Origin: Campylorhamphus procurvoides
Lineage: Eukaryota; Chordata; Aves; Passeriformes; Dendrocolaptidae
DNA length: 64,000 nucleotides
Assembly (NCBI GenBank): GCA_013396655.1
Contig: WBMV01004259.1
Coordinates: 186,001 to 250,000 of the forward strand
Reading direction: 5' to 3'
Made by a program: the position numbers and the translations under genes. Positions 37,406-50,161 of this stretch are shown here, in pieces. The notes under the pieces were generated by a model, which saw only the letters and a program-made list of their open reading frames with translations, made no database searches and was not told the origin of the DNA. Position 1 is the stretch's first letter. Each line of letters starts with the position of its first letter.

Positions 37406-40400
37406 TCACACATTTTATCCAGATATCTACAAACACATCTGGGTCAGACGTGTTCAAGTATAGCTTTTGTATTATTACTATCACTTTTAATTACGGTTTC
37501 TTATTTTGTAGTCTATGTCCAGCGATCAGGATAGAAACTACTACTACCTTGTCTAGCTTTGTGAAGGTGAAGCAAAACTCTGCATATTTTCAGACCAATA
37601 GTCTGATTTCCTCACTATGGATTTTCTTTAGTAGAAATTGGGAAGGTGCAAGACCAAATGCCAGTGTCAGATTTGCTCCTTTGTGTTCCATGCTCTGGAA
37701 CACACTTTATCTAATGAAACTGAACCTCCTCATGACAGCAGAAGCTGATAGGAAGGTATTGGCAATATTGTGTCTGTAAATCCACCACTGAGAGATGATT
37801 TGGGTCCCAACACACACAAACCCTTCTTTCTCCTTATGGTACTCTCTCTTCTGATTCAAAAACATATTTCTCATTCCTTCTAATACTTAATGGTTTCTTG
37901 ATTTTTTCCATTTTCATTCTACAAGACCTCCAAATCAGTAAAATTATCATGTAACTGCTTGTGAATTCTGTTATTGTCGATGTGGAAGTGAACACTAAAT
38001 AGTGTGAGAAGAATGAACATTTTATTGGTGCAGTCTTTAATAGCATTTGTTTCTGTGTAAGGTGTTACTCTCTTACCCTTGCTCACAATTACTTGTATGC
38101 AAGTAGTCTTATTGAACCAGAGCCAACTATTCAATGTGAAGAAAGTAATAGAAGTCAGGATGGCATCTCACTATCGGCATCACAGCTGTTCTCACTTCAT
38201 GTCCTACGTGGTAGCTGGGCTACTGTGAAAAGCAAATACTTCTTCGTCTGAATTTTGCACTAAGTAAATGTCATAGCAACCCATTAACACTGATAAGGTT
38301 CTCGTTTCTGAATATCAATTACTTTACCCTTTCTCTTACACCAAATCTTTTCCACTACTTAAGCCATAGAAATCAATGTCCTTTGTTTAAGACTACACGT
38401 AATCACAGCATTTTTTTTTATTAAAAGGATACAAATAAATATTTTTATTCTGATTACATGATTCTGTTGGCTATTGTGTTTTGCATTGCTTAGAACATGA
38501 CACCTGTATTGTCAGTAGTTTTCTTAAACACATGCTGCATAGAAAATTGTTATGTGTACAGGGGACTGGTCAAATTAAATTTTATTTAAATGAAAAGTGT
38601 GTTTCTGTGGACTGATAGAACTACTTCATAAATAAAGATAACATGACCCTTTGAAATAGACACCAAATGTGTTACAAAAGATATTGAAATCAGCAGTAAA
38701 AACCTTACTTCTGTTAACTTAGTTGACTTGGATCAGATTAGTAGAGTAAAAATGTTTCAGATTTTTTGTTTCATTACCCATATACTGTTGAAGTGAAAAC
38801 AGGTATAGTATTTATTTATCTGATTCTCAAAAGTATCTGGAAAGTCCTTGGTGCTTTTTTAGGATCCCAAATATTTCTCTATATTAATGTTAAAACTTAT
38901 TAGAAGTTACCTTTGGCTATCTTCCTTCTCTATATTTGAAGTTTCACAAGTTGAATCTTGTCAGTGTATAAATGCATCATTAAGTCCAGGGTAGCAGGCA
39001 CTAATTGTCAAAGCTGTCATGCAAGATACCTATTCAAATATCCTGATACACTTTTCCTTCACAGGCTAGTAAAGCCTCCACTGACTGCTGTAGAATAGTT
39101 ACATAGAGTATGAAGATTTTTTTCCTAGATTTTTCTCTTCAATTTTCTACAAAATTAGCTTGAAAATGAGGGAAGCAGAGTCAAATCACCATCTGCCTTT
39201 GGTTGCAGAAAACTTGAGTACATTTATTTTCATCTACTTGTTTCTCCAACTAATTAATAAATGATTATAGAGAAAGATGACAACTTAACTTACTAGTCAT
39301 GCAGGACACAGATATATGCTGTTCTGCAGTTTCTGACAGATTGAATTATTGGATACAGTTATGTTGACAGAAAAAAACAAAAGGATGGGTTAGAAATTCA
39401 GGATTCTTGCTGACTGCACTACCTTCTTATGGCATCATGTTAAAATTTGATTTCAGGAACATACATTACATTCTTTTTCTTCCAATCAAGTAAAATGTAG
39501 TTAATAAATCATACAATAGGAAGCAGTACAAAATATCTTAGTCTTTTTTACTTCATGAGAGCTGTGATGATGTGTACAGTGCTACACCATGCTGATAAAC
39601 ACAGCACTTACAAATTATTTCCATCAATATAAGTGTTTACTTTATGTAAGCTTCTCTATAAAAAGGAATAAAGCCTCAAAGCCTGTTGTGTGGGGAATTT
39701 GTTTTACCTAACTCGATTTAGAAATAATAATATTGATCCTTGGCTAAAACTGTGTCCTTATTCCTATCATATAAATATAACTGCCTGCTCTTAACAGGTA
39801 AAGGAATCTGGTTTATAATTATACGTTATGTTTATGAATTATAAAATACATTCTTAGAGTATCCTTTGAGGTCAAATGGCTTTAACCTTTATCTTTCTAA
39901 TTCACTTCTGACATTTTCTAACTGACTTATTTTTGTCATTGATACGTACATAAAAGAAATATGTACTACGAATGTGCAAAGATAGTTTATGAACAACAAG
40001 GCTCAGATCCTTATCTTGATGCAAAATAACCAAGAATAATGTACATTTTATCTGATCAATGGTTAAGAATGCACTACTTTACAAGACAACAACAAAATTG
40101 TCTTCAGAACTGCTCTGGACTCATTTCAGATAAGATTGTATTTAGGAAAAAAGTATTTGCTTTTCTTCCTCAGACATGCAGTTTAGTTGGAAAGGCTGTG
40201 TGAAAAATTTAGTATTCAGACTGGTTTGCTTCATTTAATATTTAGTATGGAAAAAAAAAGTGCAGAATTTTAAAATTTGTCATTGCTTTAACACTAAATG
40301 CGCTGTCCTACCAGTTAACACAATAATGACCTATATCTCAAATTATAAAAGTCTACCGAAATCTGTTACATCCAAAATCTCATTATGGTTGAGAAAGGAA

Positions 40401-40504
40401 TAACTCACATATAGTGAGTTATAAAATTATTGGTAGTCTGGTGAGAGTTTTAACAAGCTAATAGCCTAACTTATCTGGGTAACGCATAAACCCCTTATTA
40501 TTAA
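37406..40504. other. AT-rich non-coding DNA, no gene recognised
   Basis: About 3.1 kb. The longest ORF (37363-37779, 138 codons, starting inside the repeat end) has no recognised domain and no splice context I can support, so I treat it as chance. Confidence 0.55.
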
Positions 40505-40806
40505 GGTGATTAAAATTGACTGAAGGACCAGAGGGTGATCTCTAAATAAAGTACCGAATGAGTTGAATGGATCAGCTGGCTATGTATCAGCTTCCCTGAC
40601 TTAATCAGAGAGTGTGACAGTTTACTGAGTGAGACAGACCACTGGGGAAGTGGCTCAGTCCAACACAGAATATAAAAACTGAACAACCAACAGAATGAAC
40701 TTTGAGGAGGACTACAGTTTTGAGTTGGCTTCAGCCCATGTATTCCTTCCCAGTGACTTGGTCACCCAGAACCATGGCAACAGACATACAGAGGCCAGTA
40801 ATGAGA
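40505..40806 (+). mobile_element. LTR fragment with TATA box, same family as 35.1 kb
   Basis: GGACCAGAGGGTG, GAGTTGAATGGATCAGCTGG, GTGGCTCAGTCCAACACAG, the TATA box GAATATAAAAACTG (near 40668) and TTGAGTTGGCTTCAGCCC lie in order. TTCCTTCCCAGTGACTTGG follows, matching a remembered avian LTR and the copy at 35.1 kb. The 76-codon ORF at 40695-40925 starts inside this R/U5-like part and has no domain. Confidence 0.55.
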
Positions 40807-40840
40807 ATCAGGTTATGAGTAATATCAGTAATGAGAATCA
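40796..40840 (+). repeat. 30-bp direct repeat, 1.5 copies
   Basis: CAGTAATGAGAATCA occurs exactly at 40796-40810 and 40826-40840, a 30-bp period. Confidence 0.92.
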
Positions 40841-43800
40841 ATCCAGTTATGTACTGGAATTGCTGTATTGTGCCTGGCTTGTTATTTCAGTGAATTGCTG
40901 TGTTGGTAAATCAAAAGCCAAGTAAATGTATTTAATATTATAACATTAAAATCTTGTGTAGAATACCTCCTGACAGTGGAAAATGTAAATGCAAAGTTGA
41001 ACCTGGTTTCCATAGTTAAGAGTCCACAACAAATAAACTTGTAGAGGTTTTTGTTTGGTTTATTTTTTCCTGTTTGAATATCCTCAGTATTATGTAGAAG
41101 GTGGCAAAGACTTTCTGTAGAAAATTATTCTCTGACACCAGAGATAGCCATTGTAGAAAATATAACTTCTAAAAATGTCAGTGTTATCTTCTAAGACTTT
41201 GAACACTAAAAGTGAAATCAGAGGCTAGGATTTAGTTTTGATTGTTAAACTAACTTTAATGAAGAACTAATATAATGGTGATCATGGCAATAGCTCAGGG
41301 CATATCACCTGCTTTAAATTACATAGATATGAGCATCACAAGTCATACTTGGGTCCTAATACAACTTATGAATTCGCTCTGCGGGGGTCATGTTCTGGTA
41401 AATATCTTAAAACACCTTGGCAAGATCAAATATGAAAGAACATTTCTTCAAGAGTCACAGGTCGCAGCAACTGTTATAACTAATAAAGCATGAACACAAT
41501 TAATGTTTTCAATAAAAATATGTTGTCCAAGTTCTGCAGTGGAGAAGTTAACAAAATGTAAAAATAGAAAAATTGGAAGGGTCATTTAAAAACAAAAATA
41601 GATGTAGGAAATGATGTGTGGAATTAGCCTAATGATATATGGGAAGGACACCATCTATAGCACACATTATGGCATCTACCAATTCCACTTATTTAATCCA
41701 GTTTTTCCTAGCTTTTCTCCATTTTTGCTGCAACAGTGATGTTCATCATTCCTAAACACACTCATAATTTTATACTGTGGCATTATTTCTTATATCCTCA
41801 CAACACTCTCTGGAAAACATGCCTGCATCTGCCTTGATTTACACATATCGCAGAGACCATTTTGTCTCGGTGACTTTTCCAGTGTTCTCTCCTTCTTGAC
41901 ACCAGTTTTCTGTAACTAACAGTTTGACCCTGTGGCCTATGAAAAATTTCAGCTTGACCATACCATGGCTGTCAGACAGATTGGCATAGTGCGCTATCTC
42001 ACTCTGAGTATCAGCATTATTTACATCCCATCACATAAGCATACAGCTAATGTATGTTCCTGTTGTAGTTGGTGCTTCATTTTGCATTTGTTTGTCACTT
42101 TTTTTAGTCACTACAATATAGCTTTATTGTGGTACAAATGTTGAAATTCTTGATTTAATAAAAAGATCTTCTGTAAAGGGGAAAGAAAATATGGATGCTG
42201 AAAGAAGTGCCTAAAACCAAAGTAAACAACCTACAACAGTGTAAAACTATAAAAATAAGAAAAGGAAAATCATATGCTATGAAATCCAGTATGCAATTCA
42301 AAATCTATCACTAGAATTCAGCTTCTGTTATCATGGACACAGACTGGTATTCAAAGAAAACATTTTTTTCTGAAGAATTATCTATTAATGCTACATGAAC
42401 TCTTATAGAAGACAAAGACCCAGTTTCTCAATAAAACTTAATACCAAAGGAAAGTGAACAAAGAAGAAAATGTATTTACAAATTGTTCTAGTACATATCT
42501 TTTCATTAAAGTGCACTTACTAGGACTGTGCTAGTGCATGCTTCCAGGGTTAGAGATTAGCACAGTGATCTCCAGAGGGAATAGGGTTTTCCAAAAAACA
42601 TTTTTTAATGAGCAAAAGACCTTTGGAAATTATTAAGTAGAGAAGTTTTGCTCCTAAAACTTTTCCTTTCTCACAGTTATACAACCACTGTGTAATTCTA
42701 TAAAAAGTGAAGGAAAAAAATCTACTATGAGAATAAAGTTTTAAAATTTGCAACTGATTTCACCAGCTTTTGATAACAAAGCTTAGTTCAAAACAGCTGT
42801 TCAAAATGTGGGTCTTAAGTAGTGGCATCCTGATACTTTGAGTTGCTTTCCAAAACAACAGGTAGCATAGGTTCTGAGCAACTCTCCGCATTATTAGCTG
42901 CATTGTCGTAAACCTGTTCTGGAAACCCTCATGTTGCCATGACTTCTTATGTGGAAGTGCACATTTCAGCCTATAATTTCTTTTACAACAAGCTGGTGAC
43001 TAACAGACAGTTCCTAGCAAACCTGTGTGAGCTGTAATACTAATGGTAGAGATGTTAAAATAAAATAAAAAAAAAAATAAAAAAAAGAAAAAGAGATCAG
43101 TGATGATTATTATTGCCCCTATTTGAGCTAATAGGTCAAAATGCAGCTGTTTGGGACTCATGTGGACATACAGAAGAGTAGGCCTGTGAGGCTATTGATT
43201 CCTGTTCTGATAGTTTATAAAAGCTTATTAATGTTAGCTAAACATTGTTTTGTTATGAGTTTCCAATAATTTAATGAGTTTATTTTTCTTTATGTCATTG
43301 GCCTTTGCTCAAAGGACTAGATTTTTTCAAACAACGGTCCCACTAATTATTTGCAGTGCAGTTCCAAATAGCTGGCAGTTATTTGTTGCCATAGCTAAGA
43401 ATATAGAAATGTATATTCTTAGCAACTCCCATAATCAGCTAATTAACATTTAAATGGATGTCAGATTAAGGATAACATGGAAATTTGACTTTGAATGTTC
43501 AGGTTTATAAAAACACATCTTACTTCTATCCTCTGTTGCTCCACTTTAGGTTAATGTAAATTAAAAAAGAATAGCTTATTCTCTAGCACATTTGACTCTG
43601 TATACGTTATGAAAACACATTGCTCAGACAATTACTCAAACATAAAGCACCAGAGAAAAATTATTCTCCTTGACTTATGGGATGCAAACTCCACGGATTT
43701 ATGTTATAGAAACTGGAGCTCAGCATCACACAATAAAAGAGTTCTGACCTTTCTGAGAAGAATATGTGTAGGTTGGTCATTTGGTTTGCAAGGAAAATTT

Positions 43801-44290
43801 ATCACAGACAAGAATAAATTGGAAGCTGGCTTTAATGTATGTACTTTTATATAATAGGGAGTTAATCCTTTTGTATATCTGCATATCTGTATATTCATAA
43901 TTTTGTATGATAATTGCTATAGAAACACATAACTACCTAACTCCATGAGGCTCTTTTTAAATATACTATTGTGTATTTTTTTAACAAAACTTTATGCTTT
44001 CTTCTAAAACATGCCACTTTCCTCAGTTCTCCCTCCAATAGAACAGTGATACAGCTGAACAAAATTCAGGGAAAAAAAAAAGTTTTTAACTCCTTTTAGT
44101 TTCAGGCAACATGCTAAAATATCATCAAACAAATACAGAATTTTCTAAAGGAGAACAGACACACATATGTGAACAAGACTTAAAAATAACTTAATTCCTC
44201 TTATCTTTCTTTAACACTACAGCTTTACTTATGTTATGACACCACTAAAAGTATTTCTAAACACAGAAGTAGGAAGAAGGTCAAACCATT
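40841..44290. other. AT-rich non-coding DNA, no gene recognised
   Basis: No recognised element. It contains an A-rich AAAAT patch (43057-43095) and a perfect hairpin (43394-43423). Confidence 0.55.
43394..43423. repeat. Perfect 12-bp inverted repeat, 6-nt loop
   Basis: GCTAAGAATATA (43394-43405) and TATATTCTTAGC (43412-43423) are exact reverse complements separated by GAAATG. Confidence 0.95.
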
Positions 44291-44865
44291 TGTGCAGGTT
44301 TTGGCTAAAGTAGTTGCTTTTTTTCACGTTGTCTAGTATGGGGCTGTGTTTTGAACTTTTGCTGAACACAGGATTGATGATCTAACTATTTTTTTGCTAT
44401 TGCTGAGCAGGATTTACACAGAGCCAAAGCCTTTTCTGCTTTTCGTGCCACCATGCTGGCAAGAAAATTGAGGGTGCCTGAGAGCTTTGGAGGAGACACA
44501 GGTAGGACAGTTGGCCTCAGCTTTCCAAAGTAATATTCCATACCATATCACATCCTTCTCAGTATATAAAGCTGAGGGTAAGAAGGACAAAGACGGGCAT
44601 TTCTGGAGTGATTGAGTTCGTTTTCCCAAGTCACCATTATCCATTATGGGACCCTGTTCTCCTGGAGATGGCTGAACACCTGCCTGCCCATGGGAAGCAG
44701 TGAATGAATTTGCTTGCCTGCACAGCTTTTGCTTTTCCTATTAAACTGTCTTTATCACAACCCGTGAGTTTTCTAGCTTTACCCTTCCTATTTTCTCTCC
44801 CATCCCACTGGCAAGGAAGTAAGCAAGCATGTGTCTGGTACTCATATGCCAGGTTATACATGACA
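44291..44865 (+). mobile_element. Solo LTR, ERVL-like family (best preserved copy)
   Basis: TG (44291) to CA (44865), about 575 bp. Landmarks in order: GGTTTTGGCT, TAGTATGGGGCTGTGTTTTG, GCTATTGCTGAGCAG, and ATATTCCATACCATATCACA. The TATA box TATATAAA follows at 44573-44580, then TGGAGATGGCTGAACACCTG. The ATTAAA signal is at 44740-44745, followed by CTGTCTTTATCACAACCCGT and a U5 ending in a degraded TTAAACCACGACA-like terminus. The same order on the opposite strand is seen at 30.5 and 12.4 kb. No adjoining retroviral genes are present. The flanking hexamers do not match, so a target duplication was not confirmed. Confidence 0.83.
44573..44580 (+). promoter_or_regulatory. TATA box of the 44.3 kb LTR
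   Basis: TATATAAA sits 160 bp upstream of the ATTAAA poly(A) signal at 44740, the spacing expected for U3/R of this LTR. Whether it is still active cannot be told from sequence. Confidence 0.6.
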
Positions 44866-47800
44866 ACTGAAGGTAGTTCAAGTATTTTTGTCATATACTT
44901 GAGAAAAGGTATCATAAATCTCAAAATACCTGGGGAGCTTGAGTTCTGAGAGTAAGTTCTGCAAAATAATAATAAATTCAGTTTCTATCATGCTTAGCAG
45001 ATTTAACAGAGGAGTCCTTTGCCAGATTTGTGGCCACTTGCTGTTACTGTAACTATGAATCCCTTGTAACCATCAACAAATACTATTAGCATGGCTTAGT
45101 TCATGGGGTGAAAAACAGTTACCTTTCATGTTCCAGCAAGACAAAACACTCAAGACTACTACTGCTGCTGCTATGTTTCATTTTGCTTTATACATTATTA
45201 TTCTCAATAATCTTCAAGCTTTCTCAAAAACCATTAAAGTTTTCTACAACATTTTTAATAGTCTTTAGGTGTACAGAAATGCTCTTAAAGAGTGCTTAAA
45301 GTACTTAATTTAGTAAAATGACAGGGATAGTATCTTTTAGCCTAGGCCAATTGAGAGCTAGGTTATCAGTATTATTCAGACTTAATTTGTGGCTATTCTC
45401 ACCATTCTTCAGAATGGCTAGTTAATTCAGATCTATCAGTCAGTGTTAGGGCATTTAAAAGAACATATATGACTTCACAGGTTATAGATGTAATATGAAT
45501 TGCAAGATATTTTCTTTACTCCTTGTCTTCTGAGATCTGTATATGTAGGTATGCGTTGTATAAGACATTAATAAATAACTTTTCTTTTGAAATTTTAATT
45601 ATATAGATATTTGCACATTAAATGCATTGTGACTAATATTTTTAATGTCATTCCACAGCTTGAAAATAGATTATTAATGTAAACATTTTTTTTATTATGT
45701 CATTTATTTGTATTTGGCATTTTCAGCTTATCTCTGTTGGACTGACCATTATTCCATTAGAAGACTATTCTCTTAAAAAGAAACCACGAAACACCACTTT
45801 CAAATCTCCTACAGTCTATGAATCCAGGCAGTCATGCCACCATGGATTGTAACTCTGTTAGACCTAACAAGCTAAGTAGATTCAGGTTGAATTAACAGTA
45901 GAATTGGAGACCTCTAAGGAACATTTCAGTGTTACAGCAAGGTTTTAGTGCTGCTGACTCAGTGGGAGTCAGTACTCTTCCATGTGAAATAATGTCCCAG
46001 CCAGGCAGTTCTAAAAGACACTATAATTAGGATGTAGTAGGCTGGAGTTCTCAGAAACAGACAATAGAAGACAACCTGGTCACTGTGATTCAAGTGTCTT
46101 AACGTACGAAGTGGAGAAAAGCAACTGGAAAAGGAATAAAAATTCCTGATGCTAGCAGGAAAAGAAAGAAAAATATTAGTGAAGAATATAAAAAATATCT
46201 TATGATTGGATAGTAAAATATAAAAGTAATACAAAGGCTGTTTGATGTGATGAGCACAAGGTCATTTTACTGATGGACATGATGAATTTTCAAGAGCATA
46301 AAAAGGAAAAAGAGCTAGCTACAAAAAAAAAAAGTCTCAATCAGTTTTAGCTGATATGTTACTCATGATATGTTTGAAATGGTCTTCAGCAGAAGCTGTC
46401 CCCCAAGGGTCTTTACACAGTCATAAAAGAGGGAACATTCTGCTATAAAACTGAATATACAACTGTGAAGATTAAAAAAAAAATAAAAAAAAATCTAGTG
46501 TGATATTTCTAAGTAATGAGTCATCAGTAAAAAAAAATATTTTCATTCATGATTTCTGTTTCACATAGCAGTCACACCTCTCTTCCCACAAATACTGTCT
46601 TGGAAAGAAAGTAAAGGAAGGGTGAGCTCTGTATCACAAAATACGTTCTTAGTTTTATCAGCCAGGCAATATTCGTCCACCTGTAGCTATGTCTCAAAAT
46701 CAGTTCACTTCCCTTTTTTGTAACATGATCAGCAAGCAGCTAGAGTAATCTTAAACCAAATATATCTCGTTCTCATTATATTTTAGTTAAATTTAAGATA
46801 AAGTAAGCAGTGTTCACAAAAAGTTTCCACAGTCTGTGTTAAATGCAGAGACCTAGATATGACTCTCTCTAGACCTTGACAGGAAATGTGTTATGGAAAA
46901 TTGTTGAGCAGGTGCAACTAAGATTGAGTTGACACCTTAACAGATGAAGACAAGAAATAGGGGGAAAAAAAAAAAAGAAGTGATGTGATAGTCCCTGAAG
47001 GGCAGTAAGTTGAATCAGTAGATAGAACATCCATTAATGTTTTAGTGGAAGCCTTTTACATAAGAAAAAAATTGGAATTTTCCCGATTAATTTGGAGTAT
47101 TGAATTCCACTGGTCAACTTTCTAATGTCTCAGACAATAAAGTTGACAGAATACTTAGCAAGGCACTGCTTATATAAATTATTAACCATTTGATGATAAT
47201 GTTGAGCAAAGAGCATATGAGAAGCTAGAAGTGCTTTGAATATTTTAAGTACTAGTTCTAGATACAACTTCTCAATATGTACTGAAGTTGTGCGGAACAT
47301 AATATTCTAAAAAAAATGCTACAGAACAATTATAAAGTTTTATAAAATTCCTGAAGAAGTATGTTAGAACTTAATTTAATTAAGGCAGGAAGAAGACAAG
47401 AAACTACCTCCTTCTCAACCAAATATTAAATAGCAAAAGAATATTATTCAGATTATTTTTCTGATTTTCATGCTACTGGAGACTTGACAAATATGAGCCT
47501 ATTTCGGTATTACTTCCTTGATGTTTTCACAGCACATTGTAGAAAATAGTCTTATATTTTAGTAATATTTTCCCTTTTAAAAGCAGAAGGATAAAAATGT
47601 TCCATGTATAAATGTAGCCTCAGAATCATAAATAAACCATTATTCAGTTCAGCACAATGCATTTATAAATTGTGCACGATGACTCCCTACTTTAGGTAAA
47701 TCTAAGCATCATCCAGAGGCAGCAGTGTTGCTACTAGCAAATGCAAAAAAGCTGCAAATGAAATGGAAAAAGGCTCTGTCTTGGTTAATGTTACTTAATT

Positions 47801-48647
47801 GCATTCCAGTATTGGCAGAGAATAAGGGAAGGGATATACTGTTATAATAATAAAAGTGAAACTGTAAGATATAATATGTTTAATAAAATGCCAAAAATAA
47901 GTCTGTTTTAAAAATTTGTGTTTTTTTTTTTAAGTTAAACATCACATTTTCAAACATACTTGTCCAACTAATCATATTTTCTTTGGAAAATTCTATTATA
48001 TCCACCATTATATGATTCATTTTTTATAAAATTCGATCTATTATTGTCATTTGGACATTATTACTTTAAGAAGATTTTTATCAGTACTGATCAGTGATGT
48101 TTTATTTTTCACTTACCCAATCACAGAGAGCATTTTTTCCTTTTCCTTTGACGGTCTCTTAAATCTATAAATTTAATTCTAAAATTCAGCCTTTTGTTTT
48201 TCTTTTTTTCAGTCTTAATTTTCAGATTAGAGCTGAAAAATATGTAATGTGAAAAAAATTCATATTATATTACCAGTTAACAGCAACTCTTATGTGTGTA
48301 TGGCACACTGTATGTACAGTTACTTTTAGATAGACAAGTTGCTTTAAAATCATTGAACGGAGATATTTCCTAAAATAATTATTTTATTTTTACTAATTGC
48401 AGGATATTTGCTATGCAAAATAGGCCATGTCCCTCTGAGAGGTACTCTGCAAACTAGAAAGCATTGCTTACTCAGGCTGGCGCAGTATTAAATATCTACT
48501 TTGTAACTGAGTATGGCGGCTTGCCAGGAGGCAAGGTTCACCAGACTCTGCCTGCTCAAATGTATTTTTCTGTCTTTTTCTAAATGCCCCCTCTGACACT
48601 TCTGCAGCTTTTTGGCATGTTGGTCAGACAGAGAATGATCACCTAAC
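44866..48647. other. AT-rich non-coding DNA, no gene recognised
   Basis: About 3.8 kb with A-rich low-complexity runs (near 46323, 46474, 46963) and no recognised exon or element. The frame at 45959-46234 (91 codons, minus) has no domain signal. Confidence 0.55.
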
Positions 48648-49044
48648 AATCATAGAATTACAGAATCAGCTAGGTTCTTAAAGACCTCTGAGATCATCGA
48701 GTCCAACCTATGACCTAATACCACCTTGTCTACTGGACCATGACACTAAGTGCCACATCTAGTCTCTTCTTCAGTACCCTCAGGGAAGGTGACCCGACCA
48801 CTTCCCTGGGCAGCCCATTCCAATGCCCACTCACTCTTTCTGTGTAGAACTTCTTCCTAATTTCCAACCTAAACCTCCCCTGGTGCAGTTCAAGACTGTG
48901 CCTTCATGTCCTACTGCTAGTTGCCTGGGAAAAGAGACAGATCCGCACCTGGCTACAAACTCCTTTCAGGTAGCTGTAGACAGTGATAAGGTCTCGACTC
49001 CTCTCCAGGCTAAACAACACCAGCAACTTGTCTCTCCTCCAGCC

Positions 49045-49806
49045 TGTTACAATCCGGTCAGAAATTGCAACCAGGTTCTTTTAATTGATTTCTCTGAAGG
49101 TGAGATTCAGGGACCCAACTCCTTATGTTGGGTCTCAAACATATGCTGACTTTATTGAGGTAACAGAAAAAAAGGGGCAGGCTAGAACTAGAAAAATAAT
49201 TGCCACCAGTGGGAAGGACTTCAAGGGGAGGGAACCAGGTACTGGCAGGATGAGCAGGCAGGACAAGGCACAACGAAGAGGAGACACAGGGAGGCAGGAA
49301 GGATGAAGGACGATGGAGAGGCAGGCAGGCAGGACAAGGAGTGGGACCAGTGGCCAGGCTTACATGCCATGGAAAGGGCTGGACAGCAGCTGGGTGGCCA
49401 CTGTGTAGCTGGGCTTCAGGTTGGCTCCCTCAGGGTGCAGACTGGCCAGGCTGCTGGTACCCAGGCAGGGAGAAATGTAACCATTTTCCCACACTTTTGT
49501 TGTCAGTCACACCCTGAGGGCTCCTCAGCATGTCTGCCAGCAGCCCAGAAATATCTCCCAGGTTGGTGAAGGCAGCCCTGCAGAGAGAGAGCCAGGGCTG
49601 TGTCCACCTTTTGGTGTAATCACTGGGCACGGTGTGTAGGGGGGGTGCTCCTGGAAGGCTGAACCTGCTGGAGAAAGTTCTGTCTTTGCTGATTGCTTCT
49701 TGTCCGGCTTCAAAGGAACTCTGCCTCGGGTGTTCAAACTGCCTCAGTAACGCTTGTCATACTTTTGCAAGAGTAATTAATTACTGCCCTGGTCAATGTA
49801 AAAACA
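49045..49806 (-). mobile_element. Solo LTR nested in the CR1
   Basis: About 760 bp, GC- and CpG-richer than the surroundings, and interrupting CR1 sequence on both sides. On the minus strand it begins TGTTTTTACATTG (plus end at 49806) and ends GATTGTAACA (plus start at 49045), giving TG...CA termini. A CAATAAAG poly(A) signal lies in the last 140 bp (plus about 49150), followed by a U5-like stretch containing the repeated ACCCAAC/GTTGGGT block. A 4-bp AGCC occurs just outside the left end and 4 bp beyond the right end, so the target duplication is unproven. Class (ERVK or ERVL) is not certain. The short ORFs on both strands here are not viral genes. Confidence 0.65.
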
Positions 49807-49966
49807 TGCTAGCCAGTTAGAGTCAGAACAGCCTCTTACACCACCTGGGCACACTGTTGGCTCATGTTCAGTTTCCTGTCAATCCAAACTCCCACGTCCC
49901 CCTGGCTGCTACCCAACCTCCATAGGATTGTTGTGGCCAAAGTGCAGGACCTGCTACTTGGTCTTG

Positions 49967-50161
49967 TTAAACCTCATCCCGTTGGATTCGGCCTATCCCT
50001 CCAGCCTGTCCAGGTCCCTCTGCAGAACCCTCATGCCCTCCAGCAGACCAAAACTTCCTCACAAACTTGGTGTCATCTCCAAATGTGCTGATGCTACACT
50101 CAATCCCCTCATCCAGATCATCCATAAAGATATTAAACAGGACTGGGCCCAACACTGATCC
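49967..50161 (-). pseudogene. CR1 ORF2 fragment, RT motif C region
   Basis: Immediately after the stop at 50162-50164 the same frame continues [19 protein letters not shown] and then FGDDTKF. The family motif is FADDTK, so the motif C aspartate pair is kept but the preceding Ala is Gly. The frame then degrades ([19 protein letters not shown]), with nucleotide similarity continuing to about 49815. Confidence 0.82.

Noticed and set aside
37363..37779. 138-codon ORF
   Set aside because: Starts in the end of an LTR-like repeat; no recognisable domain, composition typical of chance ORFs.
48823..49149. 108-codon plus-strand ORF
   Set aside because: Antisense to the CR1 3' region and running into the nested LTR.
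49058..49820. Several ORFs on both strands of the nested LTR
   Set aside because: GC-rich LTR sequence gives long chance frames; no retroviral protein motif.
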